A stretch of 64,000 bases of DNA from Aplysia californica (taxonomy: Eukaryota; Mollusca; Gastropoda; Aplysiida; Aplysiidae). Shown piece after piece: positions 1 to 13,200 of this stretch (its first letter is position 1; every line of letters starts with the position of its first letter). Below the pieces are notes generated by a model. It did no database searches and had not been told where the DNA came from. It saw nothing but the letters and a program-made list of their open reading frames with translations. The translations under genes and the position numbers were made by a program. The stretch lies in the NCBI RefSeq assembly GCF_000002075.1, contig NW_004798126.1, positions 17,247-81,246 of the forward strand. The letters are read 5' to 3'.

Positions 1-110
1 ATAGAACCTGTATAAAAGCATTCGCAAATTTTACATAAAAACATCCCCACAGTCTAAGTATAAAGAATTCCCACATCTCTATGAAAACTGCAAACAAAGA
101 TGGCTCTTAC

Positions 111-1218
111 CTGCAGTGTTGAGAGGGGATCCATCTTCTGAATTTGACCTTGAGTATTGAGAGCTAAAGAGGTGCTGGCGCTTTGGTTGGGTGGGAGGGG
201 GGACTGGATAGCTAATGGGGAGGCCGGCTGGATGCCAAAACTGGAAAGACACACACAAGGGACGGGAGGAGAGGAGTGAGTGAGACACAGCTGCGAGAAT
301 GAATGACTGACACAGCGTCAAGCTTTAAACAATATTTCATTATAAGGTGTCCCATAGCATGTTCCTTGACATCAAAATTATACCTCTCACCGAGTGCTTA
401 CTTAATGGTACTCTTAAGTCCATAACATGATGTACATATCGTCATCAACTGTGCTGTGATAGTAGGAATGTCTGCTTATTTGTTAGCGTTAATCTAACGA
501 GTATATATGCATGCACATTCATGAACATGTATTTTGCGTTTAGATGAACCTACTGTAAAGCATCTAAAGCTGTACCGTATGAAAGTGGCTGCTATATAAA
601 TTACCGGCATTATTATCATCATTATTATTACTAATATTCTTATAATTATAATTATTATTATTTGTGACATTACCTCTTTCTTAAGTTTTCTCTGCTCACA
701 GATTCAAAACAGACCACAACTTATACGATTAGTTATAGTCTCTGGCTGTTTATTTCTATAACTTGTACTTTGAATGAACCCAGCATCTACCAATATCCAT
801 TCAAGAAAACCTTAGAGTCAAAAAGAGGAGAAAGTACCCCTTCAATAAAACAGATCTTATGTTTAACAAAACCAAAAACAAGCAACCTTCAACCTTAACA
901 AATAGCTTTCACTACGAGCACAGGATTTTAGTACAGTGAGAAATGCATCCATCAGGGCGTTTGCCTTTTTTGCTTCGTTTAAGAATTTTATTTTAATAAG
1001 ATAGGTGTTATACGTCCTGTTTTTGCCTTTTTAAACCACATAAATATCCACAGTGGCCAAGTATAGACATACCTGTTTTTGTTGAACTGAATGGCGAATC
1101 CCATGATGGGCTGCATGGCTTTGTTGGTGACTGTGAGCTCCATGAAGATCTGTTTGTTCCTGCGAGCATATGTGCCCGTCACTTCCATACCCTTGCCCTT
1201 AGAGGCTGCTAACCAGAC
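111..1218 (-). CDS. AP1B1: AP beta: exons for the start of the ear (appendage) domain
   Basis: Two exons, 1073-1218 ([20 protein letters not shown] to AIQFNKN) and 111-240 ([20 protein letters not shown] to MDPLSTLQ), encode the beta-sandwich half of the appendage that recruits accessory proteins. Exon 111-240 ends in a clean GTAAGA donor, so at least one further exon with the platform subdomain must lie left of position 1. Confidence 0.93.
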
Positions 1219-4200
1219 CTAGGGAGAGATTTGAAGTTTTTGCTTTAGGAAGAGTTCCATACCTTTGCCTTTACAGGCCGTTAACCAAATTTAGGGAAAG
1301 AGTTTTAGTTTTAGAAAGTTTTGAGGCACTTGCACCAAAACATTTCATAAGTGCTGAAAATTTGAGGACCAAGAGAGTAACACACAAAGAAAACAAGGAA
1401 GAAAGATAAAGACCATTGATGTTTGACAGAAAACAAGGAGCAAACCACCAACCACTCACCTAGGGAAAGACACCATCAGATTCTGAGTATTCTCCTTAAA
1501 TAATAAATTTTGGTGGCTTTCTGTTTTCTCATGTCTTTAGAGTCCAGCTCTCACATCCATACAAAAAGGTGCAAAATTATGAAGTGTGGTGTACTGGCAA
1601 ACTATGTTATGTCATCTATTACATATCACCAATATCATTTCTCAATCACTCAAAATTAATTTCTCAGTGTTTCCCGATAGAACTGTTATTTGAATAATCA
1701 CATCGAGGGGCAGCTCACAAGATAGTTCTGTTCTGTTTTGTTTTCTTCCAAAAATTTTTAATACAAAAATAACAAGTGCCCAAGTCATGGTTCTGATTCA
1801 GGCGCCCTCTTTGCCATTAATTTTCGCAGAGCTTCAAAAAAATGAGTTTGGCGCTTGTGAAACAATACTGACGACAGAACATGTTATGGTACAGTGCTTG
1901 AACAGAACACAATGAATCCCGAAAACAGTAGTAAACTGAAAGAAAATAAAGTCCTCTAATTTCTTCTATTTGAGCAACCTATCTAAACTGAAACCCCTTA
2001 TTTTCCTCTATAAGAGCACCCCATCTAAACTGAAAACCCATTTAAACCAAAGAAGATCCGGCGGTCCTGCAGATTTCAATTCAAGTGGACCCCACTGTAT
2101 TTAAAATAAGCGTACAGAGTTAATGCATTCATTCTTTTTTTTCTTTTTTGGGAGCCACTTACCTCTTGTGGGGGTACGTAAGAGGAGGATTGTGCAGCAC
2201 TGCCGAAGATGTCGCTGAGACCACCCAGTGTGTCCATGCCTGTACCTCCACCACCAAGCTGTCAGGGGAGGGGAAAAAACACACGAGTATTATAATACAT
2301 TTGTTCATTTATTTCCTCTTTTTCTGTTTGCTTTTCTATTTTTCAAAATGTAGTTTTAATAAGAGCTTCAGGAGAGGGATTCTGACTCCCAGCAGACAGA
2401 GACACTTGGATACTTGAGTAAAAAAAAAAAAAATCCCACACAGGAATCAAACTTACATCTCCTGCATGTAATAGAGGTAAATGTAACAGCTTCACCACAA
2501 ATGCTGGTGAAGAACAGTTGTTGAAATGTTTCAATGTACAAAAGAGAAAGAAAGAAAGAATAACGAAAAGGGGGATAAAAAGAGAAAAAACTCACCAAAT
2601 TATCGAGTCCCTCTCCCAGAAGGTCGACGGCGGCTGCGGGGGCGGGGCTGGGCTGTACCTGACTCATGATCTGCTGCTGCTGGTAGGCTGTGGGGCCGCC
2701 CATGTCCAGCAGGTCGCCGATCAGCGAGTCGGCCCCGGGGATGACGGTGGGTTGTGGCACAGCGGGGGCTGAGGTGTCTGCGACTGGTTCTGCGCCGGGT
2801 GTTTCGCCGCTGTGAAACACAAGTTTTGTTTCATCAAGATTTTAATTATGCCCCAGAGGTGCTAATTGGCTACAAATATAAATCCTATGGAAATGCACGT
2901 GTGAGGACTCAAAATCTACAGATCAAATTTGTGTAATACATCTTGTATCTATTAAGGTGCAATATGGCAAAAAAATCTAGACCCCTCTTCGATTGAGCAC
3001 ATATAAAATTAACGATTAATTATACGTTCATCAGATTAAAAGAAAATGATAATCTCTGGGTTAGCAAAAGAGTCGACGATATATAAGTGGTATCATGGTG
3101 AAATCAGGCGTTAATCCCCCCCCCCCCAAAAAAAAAGAAAATCAAAGAAAGAGACATTTTGACACCCATTTTACTGGTATACTGCCAAAGGAAAAAAAAG
3201 TATATATGTGCAGTTCCAAAGGGCACTCAAGCTGTGGAAGTAAAAACAACTCTTTAAGCTATTTTCTTGCTAATTTTACCCCTGACACCCAGTAACCTCA
3301 CTTCCTTCAATTGCCAGTATCTTGACTTCTATTTAAAACAGGGGTATTTTCTTATCAAAAGCACGACAAGTGAACAAGCTTCAAGATGACAGCAATAACT
3401 CTCTATGCCCAAAACTGATGAGCCCCCTGATTCCACCGAGTTTTGACACACTGACAAAATGTCTTCTACTCACGACTGGTTGCGGGGCAGTGACTTCCTC
3501 AAGACTCCCCTGCCCTCCACGAAGGCGTTGGGAGGCTTGTGGTAGACGGAGGCCAGGCTGGCAATGTGGCAGATGAGCTCGTCCAGCAGCGTGGGCTCGA
3601 TGAGGTCCGTCTCCTCTGAGATGAGGGGCTTCTCTGCCAGGACCACCTCCTTAGCCGCCCCAGGGTCAGTGGACAGCAGACGCCAGTAGATGTAGCCGCG
3701 GTCGCGGAGGTCTGGATTGTCACTGTCCTGAAGAAGGAAGGGCAAGGAAAAAATAAGGGCTTTCAGTTTCAGGATAATCTTTGTTCATCTTGTAGAGAGA
3801 AATTTGTGTCGGCCTTTCATAATGGCAGTGGCATTTATGTGCACTCAAGGATATAGACTCAGTAAATTCACCAAAAGTGGTTTCCCCCGCCAAAGTAGAT
3901 CTTTAAACTTTCACGCTAAAATGTGTACGCTATGGCACACCAGTGAGAAAAGACAATCAAGGAATATCTGGGAAATAAATGTCTCAGGTTCAGTCTACAG
4001 CTTGTCAGTTTCTTCTCTCTCCACCTTTGTCTACACTACACTGACCACGCAAGCAACCACAATCTCCCTTACCACCATCACAGCAACTTGTTAAGACAAC
4101 TGCAACACACACACACACCCACAACTGACCTGTGTGACCAAAGAAAGCACTTGCTGCACCAGCTACTGTGTGTTTGTGAAGGTCTCCAGGAACAATTTGA

Positions 4201-7200
4201 CCACTCACAATTAACACCCCCCCCCCTTTCCCCCACACACACACACAAACACATACACTTCCCCACAAACACACACACAAAACCAACCTGCGTGGCCAGA
4301 GAGAGCACTTGTTGCACCAGCTCCTGTGTGTCTGTGGGTCGCTTCAGGAACAGTTTGACAATGGCGGTCAGCAGCTGCAACTGGACCTGGGTGTTCTCGT
4401 CCTGGAAGCCCTCCAGGAAGCTCTCCAGCAGCTCGTCCGCGTTGTCGATACGCTCGGCGTACTCCCCGATGATCCAGATCATGGACGCTCTGCCGACATA
4501 TTATGAGTTGGCTTTTGTTTGACATGTCACAACTCAGCACAATGACATAATGACCGTCATACAGTGTTAGGAAGCACAGAGCGCAAGCTGCACATATCCA
4601 CAGGTGAAAATGAAGCTTTTAACCCATTGATACCGGCAAACGCATAGGTACACACGCTACCTTTCATGACGGCAAACGCATTTGATACGCATGGCTTTGT
4701 TTTGTTCTGTCACGGGACGAGCACGGGACCGATAGACTTGGTATGTTCCATAATGGGTACCTCATCCATTTATAAATACTATCAATCAAAGTCAAGCTTA
4801 GAAATATGAATTATTATTGTGTTAAAAGCTTTTTGTAGACTACCCTATAAAATCAGAGGTCGTTAGCTCCTCTGAACAGCGAATTTTGCCGATTTTCGGG
4901 CCTTGGTTACGTGCGTTTCAATGCCGCCTACCCTATCATGTTTGGTACCGTCCGAAAGGTCATTCTTCCGCCCGTCATAAGAGTTCAAAATAGTCGTCGT
5001 AATATGACTCATCACTTTCCTATTCCCGCGGAAAGTAGCGTGGGGTATGAGAGTAATGCGTGCTCTCATTGGCTCGTTCTAAAACAATGACCGAGAGTGT
5101 CTATAATTAGCACCGGAAACCGCCGAAGGCTGATGTAATTACTAAAAATAATACCGAAAAGAAACCTGCGCATGCGCACAGCTTTACTTTTTGTCACATC
5201 CGTAAACAAGAATTCTCTTTCGCTTTCTCCCGGCTCGTCAAGTGCGTTACACGCTGATAGACTGTTTCACTGCGCTTGCGAGAATCTTTGCACAAAATGC
5301 AACGGAATCTTTTCAAGACGATATTTGAAAGGGAAACGATGTTGAGAATGGAGAGTTTAGCGACGGGATTGATGTGGAGGTGGACGGATCTGTTGAAGGC
5401 GCCCGTTGCGATTTGGAGGGATGCGTGCGGTTGTTCCGCTTTTATCAACCATGCAAGAAGACGGCGGCTAATACTAGATTTGGGGATTGTTTGACGACGC
5501 TGAGAACAAGTACGTCTTTTTTCAAGACCAGTGTTCTGAGGTGTGTATCCCCAGTATCCACCCTAGAATTACAGTTCTTTTCTCCAACTCTCTCATTGTT
5601 TCACTGTCTGCCCTCTCTCTGCCAGAAGACCATTGATTATAGGCCTACACTTGTATTCTTTTCTAAGAGTAAGTTGTAAATTCTGATTATATTTAGATCA
5701 TAGATCTATACTTTTTTGTAAATGATTTGAGAAAATTACTAGATCTAGATCTAGTTGTTCAAAACTTTTCAATGTCTTGAATGTCTATTACGGCTTGGCG
5801 TTTTTATCATTACCTAGTGGTATTAGGCTATCAGTAGGGGGTTTCCTCATTCAAAACAGCCTCGATGTATCAGTTACAGCAAAAAAGAAAAAAAAAACTA
5901 TCAGCGTCTGTGATGCCACTGCACACTGATGATTCTTATTTGATTCTTACAAATGGAAAATGTTATTTTATCCTGGGTTCTAGGATTTCGTCAAGGACTT
6001 CGCCTCGGGCCTGATTGCAGACAGCACGGACAACAAACAGCCTTGAAGCTTTGAAAGCTCCACATTTTGTATGAGAACAATGTGGTTGTTAGCAGATAAA
6101 AAAATGTTGTATTTGAGGGTTTTCAGTAGTACAATTTTTGGCTATTTTTGAGAAAAAACAACCTTGATTCAAATTACTCAAATTTTTCTAATATTCATTC
6201 AAATTGCACAAAAACCACATGAACACATTCACAATTCAATTCCTTTTATAAAAATATTTACTTTATGGGGGTTCAATCTTTAAATAACAGAGCTACAAGA
6301 GTTTTACTGAGGCTACCCCAGTTTGCTGGTCCATTTGCTGGAGCACAGGTAAAATGCCCAGTTCCTAGGGAGCAGCCCTCTGGCAAGGGCCTTAGTCAAC
6401 AATGGGTTAAAAACACAAAATGTGGCAAACTCTTCTCTGCCACAATTGGCTTAATTCGTAAAAAATATTCTCCTCGGCAGATACATTGGATCAGCGTTAG
6501 ACACTTAGGGCACTTTGTATTGTATGCTTTCCAGGAAGTTGAAATAGTGTCAAGCCAGTGTCGAATCTGAAGTGGTAATGAATTTGCCTTATAAAAATGC
6601 TATTCATTATTTAATATTATTTCTTCGTTCTTGTGCACACATAATACTAGAGAAGAAAACTGTCACTGACCTGGCCTCGGGTTCATCAAGGGTGTCCAGA
6701 TTCTCACACAGAGTGGCGATGATGCTTTCATACTGGTTGGGGTACTTGCGGAAAATGTCCTGAAGAGAAAAAACCCCAAAAGAAATGAAGATACTAGGTG
6801 CTAATAATAGAGAGTAACACACAAAGAAAAAGTTGTCACTGTAGTTCTTAGTTTTAGTAAGAGTTTTACAGCACTTGCAACACAATCAGGTCATACAAAT
6901 GCCAAAGCTTACAGGTGTTACAGGAGAGTAAAAAACACAAAATAAAAGAGAAGAGACAAAGATGACAGATGTCTGATAAGAAAGAAGGAAGAAACCACAC
7001 CAGAGCACCCGCCAACCACCAACTCACAGTAAAGCTTGCCAACCTTTTTTTTATAGTCAACATCCACTAATGTCCCATTCAAGAAGCTAGAATTTCGGTA
7101 CCGCCCACCAACACGTATTTCAAAATGGGGCATGAAAAATCACCTGTCACTACCTGGGTGATCCCCCATCCCTCACCCCATCAAATGGCCAACAAGTGGG

Positions 7201-10200
7201 CAATACCGCTGAGGCTAGCAAGCACTGTCTTACAAACATAAAGAAGCACAATACAAGCTTGTCGACTTTTGCTAACCCAATCAGAGACATCCGACGTTAC
7301 AACATTAGATTACATATGACAACAAACACAATTACATCAAGTTGTTTTGGTTTATTAAGAGTTTTACTGCACTTGCAACATAATAAGGTCATATAAGTGC
7401 TGAAGATAAAGAGGCGTTGCAAGAGATTAACAAACACAAAAAAGGAGGAGGACAGACAAGGGCGATAGATGTTTGATAGGAAAGAAGGAGCAAACAAACC
7501 CCACCAAAGCACTTGCCAACTACCAGCACATCAAGTTGGGACAGGTTTTGGTGAAGTTTCATGTGATAAGGCTCTCAAACTCCTGACAGCCACATCCAGG
7601 ACAGTCCCGAGAAAATCATGAAAGGACATAATTTGACAAGCTAGACAACAACAGGTCCCCCGCCACTCACCTTGATGACCACAATGGCTTCCTGCACCAC
7701 GTAGTTGACCTTGGTCTGGATGAGGTCGAGCAGCGTGCTGACGCAGCGCTCGGCGGCCTCCTCCACCTTGATGGCGCAGCGACCGATGGCGCGCACTGAC
7801 TTGCGCACAAAGTCCACGTCTACCTCAGTGGCGTACCTGGGGAGGGGAAAAGCAAGAGAATGCTACCACTAGACTGACATACGACACAATAAGAGTAATC
7901 CATTTGCTAGCTGTTAAAATGTATTCAACCCACGAAGCAAAATTTACAGGAGAGTAAAAAAAAAAATGTTTCATTCTTTTTTACAATTATACTTACATTA
8001 TATTTATTTTTTATTGCTTTTTTTAACATTTAGAAGGTAAGAATTTACGTCTTGAGCACATGCAACTGGTTCAACGGGAAGTTGGTTTTTTTTATTATCA
8101 GGTTTTTTATCCACACTGATCTGTGTCTTTAGGAAGGATAAGTCATTGAAGAAATCTATATTTGTCATGGAACTCAGTAGGTCTGCGATAAGTCAAAGGA
8201 TTATAGACTGAGACTTCTGTGCTTCAAACAGTGAAAAGCTTGAGCCTGTGTGCGGTTCTATAAAAGTAAAGTGGTTCCCGCTTCTGATCCGGACATTGGG
8301 GATTGCCTTGTTAGTGAGACAACTTCCTGGGCCTTTGGCATATTGTGGTAGGGTGGCCAGTTCCTTTCCACGCCGCCTTTACTTCCCCAACTTGAAGACA
8401 GGTACCCATTACTGTTGGGTGGGAAGGAGGGGACGAAAAAAATCTGTCCGAACCGAGGCTCGAACCCGAACTTTCTGCTTCGGAGATGAGCGCACTAACC
8501 GCTCCGCCACCGCACCCTCTATAACATGTTCTGTAACGTTCTATAATAATATTAATATAAACATTGCGTTTATATAGCACACATCCATGCTTTACAGCAT
8601 GCTCTAAGAACTTTACCACTACCATTTCCCCAACAGACCCAGGAACATTCAGAAACATTCTCTGCTCCCCAGTGCAAGCAGACGATTAAGAGCTCAAACA
8701 TAAACAAACTGACAAGATCTTTCCCTGTCAATAGCCAGGTGCCCATTCCAACCTGAGTGAAGAGAAGAAAATTCCTAAAAAGTGCCTTTTCCGAAAACGC
8801 AATGATCGGATCCAAACCCATAACTGTACAATTCAGAGTCCAAGAGCTTAACCACTAGACCACTGACACCACAGTACTCACTCTTTGAGCTCGGCCAGGA
8901 CCTGAGCGATGTTCCCCTGGTTGGTCAGTCGGATCATGATGTCCAGTTTCTCCAGCTTCACGTAGATCGGGTCATTGTACTTTACAAAGAACACTTTCAT
9001 CTCTGTCTTCAGGATGTCAGATCTGTGGAGATTTTAGTTTTCATAAGAGTTTAACATCACTTGCACACAAACAGGTATATAAAAGTGCCAAAGTTTAGAA
9101 GAGTTTTACAGCATTTACAATACAATTAGGTCACATAAGTGCAGAGGGTAAGAGGCATTACCAGAGAGTAAATACCAAAAAAAGGAGCGATAAGGACAAT
9201 GACATTTGACACAAAAGAAGGAGCAAATCACACTAGAGCATCCGCCAACCACCTAAAATCTGTCAAGAGACTGAGTCACACGTTACAGCCAGTCAGCGTA
9301 ACATAGACCCCACCCCCATATTGAGCTTACAATAGTTTACTCCCAAAACAAGCAAGCAAAAACACATATAAACACTCAGAAATTCACAGAAATACATATA
9401 CGCACATTGTGTTGATGGGGACGTTAAAAAAACCCAACCGAGTTACATTTTAGTTTCAGTAAGCATTTTACAGCATTTACAACACAATAAGATCATTTAA
9501 GTGCCCAAGATTGGAGGCGTTACAAAATAGTAACAACCATAGAGTAGTTTTCAAAACTTTTTTTAACATGCACACGCAGAAATATACAGACACAAACAAA
9601 CGTGTGGCCTATTCTCGTACCTCTTTTGCACAATGAGGTTGATGTTGCGCAGCGCCACATACTGAATCTCAGGCTCGGCGGACAGAAGGGTGACCAGTGG
9701 TGGTGACAGTTTCTTGACCAGAGTGGCCACGTAGTCCCCTTGGACGTTCAACATCTCCATATACTTCATCACAACCTAGATTGAAAAAAAAACACAGTCA
9801 CAGACACCATGAAATAATTCTTTCACTGCCAAAGACTCCTGCGTATGTTGTCAAAAAAATTACGGATGGCATTTTTAAAGGAATTAAAAGCACTACATAT
9901 TACAACATCATTTTTAAATAGTTGTACTAAGAGGTTTCACCCACAAGCTGTCTCACTACATAAATAAGTTCGAAATTAGTTGTCTTAGACAGATGGATGC
10001 CTTCGACAGTGTCATTATAATACATAAATTAAACTTAAAGTAGAAAGTGGGAGCCGGTTGTTCGTACAGGTGAATTCACTGTAAAAAGTCAATGGTTAAA
10101 AAAAACATCCTTTATATTCTTAAAAGAGTACTATCGTTGTTGGGAACTCACCTTGACAGCTGACAGGACAACAGCAGCGTTGGCGTGAGCCAGGCGGGGC

Positions 10201-13200
10201 GTCACTCTCTCACAAATGCTGAAACAATGAGGAAAAAAAATGTTTCAAAGACATGCTGTTGTCACTCCTCATTCTAGCTAAACCAACAATAAGACTTATT
10301 TCTTGAAAGTCAGTGCAACAGTTTCCTCGCTCCTTCTATCTCAAACAACATAAGCATAAGGCCAGCACAACAGTTTGCATATCACTAGCTCTTTCTAGCT
10401 CATACATCTTGAGCTCATTCCTTGAAAGCCAGCACAAGTTTGGTGGCTCTTTCTGGCTCATACAACATAAGTGTATTCCTTGAGAGCCGGCACAACAGTT
10501 TGCATCACAATAATACAAATCAGTTTACTTTTTGGGGGTTTTGTTAACAACTGCTAGTGCCAAATCTGAAATAAACATCAGCGAGCATGCATCACCAATC
10601 ATTTTTCTTTCTTTTTATTTTTTTTAATGTGGGTGTTTTTATCCCATTATACCCCCATCAACAAAATCTAGATCACTGAGGAGGCAGGCTTGCGACCTTA
10701 CCGGTCAGAGCTAACCTGGACTGAGAGGGATACAACATCAGAACAGAAAAACCGAGATACTTAATAAAATTTCTCCCAACTCAGGAAATCAAACTCAGGT
10801 CTCCTGCCTGTAACAGCCAAGCATCTAACTGCACCGCCACAGACAACAGTAATAATTTCTCTACTCCGACGAGAACTAATAGATGTGAATACCAACAGAA
10901 AAATTTAGCACTTAAATAGTTCTACAGCCTCTAAAAAAAAAAAGACATCCTGTGAAACAATTTTGAAGTTTGGAACCTCAAGCAACATCGCAATGATTGA
11001 TCAGACACATTATTTTCCCTTGTGTCAGAAAACAATCCCCATAAGCACATAACACATAAACTCTTACCTCTGAGCTTCTTTCTCATCCTTCGGGTTGTAG
11101 TTGGAGATGGAGTCCAGAATGAACACTTGGCCCCATCTGTCCAGGAACAAAATAAAACATTGTTATGCAAAAGCCTGAATCCAGAACCAAATAAATAAAG
11201 CATGGTCATTTGGCAAGTGTTAATCACTGTGTAAACGTATGCTACGCTTAAAAGAATAACAAAACACATATATTTTAGATTTATATTTATCGGTGTGACA
11301 TCAAAATCAATCTTAGAAACTTGACCTAGAAAACAGAACTGGACCAGTAGTATCAAAGGGATAAAAATGAAATACTTTCGAAAATTTTCGCTAGAGTGGA
11401 TTCTACCAGAGGCAGAACTCAGAACCTTCAGATTATGATGATATTCTAACTTTACACGACACAGACTTCAACTTGATTCTTAAATAGAGAACAAAACGTT
11501 AAAAAACAATGAAATGAGCAGCACAGAAACAAACTGGTACAAGCAACACTGAAATATATATCATCCACTAACTGTTCAGATGTAGTAAGCCCATAAATTT
11601 GACATATTTCCTATGGCAGTTTCTTAACCAATGGTATCAGTTTCATCTGCTCAAGAAGAACTTTGAAAAAATGGAAAATTCTATGTTGAAAATAGCAAGA
11701 AAAGATACATAATTCAGGTACTATTGTAATAAGAATGAAATGGTATTTTTCTCTCTCCTGAAAAAAAAATGTCGCTTTCTGGGCTTAGCACTTTGCTGTC
11801 ATGCAGCCAGCTGTACAAAATACCCCATCCAAACTTCTTGGGCCTAGCGCAGAACTGCGCCAGGAGATCGGAACGATAATTTTCACCAGCGCATTATTGC
11901 GCCAAGTGACTGCAAAGTGTTAATACATTTGAACAGTTCGTCGATGATTAGTGTGTGACGTACTCTGTGCACTCGTTCAGGGCAGTCAGCAGCTTGTTGA
12001 TGGTTCCAGAGTTCATCTCCAGGTAGGGCTGGGCCGTGGAGGAAGCCTCCAGGATCTCAGAGATGGCTGCCACAGCATTGGCCACCACCTGTGTCAAAAG
12101 AACACAAAGGTCAGGGGGGGAAAAAACAAACAAAACCAAAAAAAAAGTAAAGAGGTGCATATCGACACAATAATGGTCATTTGGTGCAGGAGGAAAAAAG
12201 TAAGACATTCAGACAGAAACAACAGAGGTAGGTCAAGACGGTGGGCATTAGTAAAGTAACCCTTTCCAAACCCTACACACTCATTCTTGGATCGATAACA
12301 ACATAACAACAACACTCATTCTTCCACATTCAATAAATTCATGCTACTCAAAGTAGACCTGCAACAACAGTTCTCTCCAAATTACTTATCAAATAGGCTT
12401 CCTTCTCGTTATTATTCACGAAACCCTTCTTGAGGGTTCACAATTTTTCTTTAGCATCGGTAAAGGCATGCGGAGCAATCCTTGAAAATAGAGAATGCAT
12501 ATTTTCCTATTTGAAAAAGGATATCTGTGCTAAGACCCTCAAAAATGTATTAAAAACACATTTTGTATAAACTGGCTGGCAGCTATACTATCGTATCAAA
12601 GCTCACCATGGGGTTGGAATCTGACAGCAAATCTTTGAGAGCTTCGAGGAAGCCTTGGTCTTCCACAAGCTGAGCATTGATGTCGTGCAGTTTGGCCACG
12701 CACACAGCCGCCGTCTTGCGCACGTAAGGGTCCTCATCCTTCAGGCACTTCCGCAGGGGCTCGCACAGATACTCGGTGATCTTGTCCACGCGGATGCAGC
12801 CCATCGTACGCACAGCCAGAGCACGGATCAGAGGGTTCGGATCTTCACAGTCCTGAATGCACAACAAATGATAGAACGTGAACAAACATGAACAACAAAA
12901 ACTCTTTTTTTTTTCACCATAATTCTTTCTTGCTCAAGAGGATTTGAACTTTGTACTGTCCGTGAGTTCTGAGGGAGGATTTATAAAGTCATTACTTACC
13001 TTGAATTAAAACAAAAGAAAATTATAAGTCACATTTGTTTCTTTAGTACTAAAAAAAAGCAATGTCCATTCTCAAGACAATTCCTGAGAACATACATCTT
13101 GAGTCTGCAAAAAGACGTCACATTCATGTCCCAAGGACAACAAAACTCTTAATACTTTTATACATTCAAATTTTAACCACTGACTCAAAATGAATCTTAC

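Noticed and set aside
4130-4201. A mutually exclusive alternative exon of AP-beta
   Set aside because: The in-frame TAG and the missing acceptor side make a functional exon unlikely.
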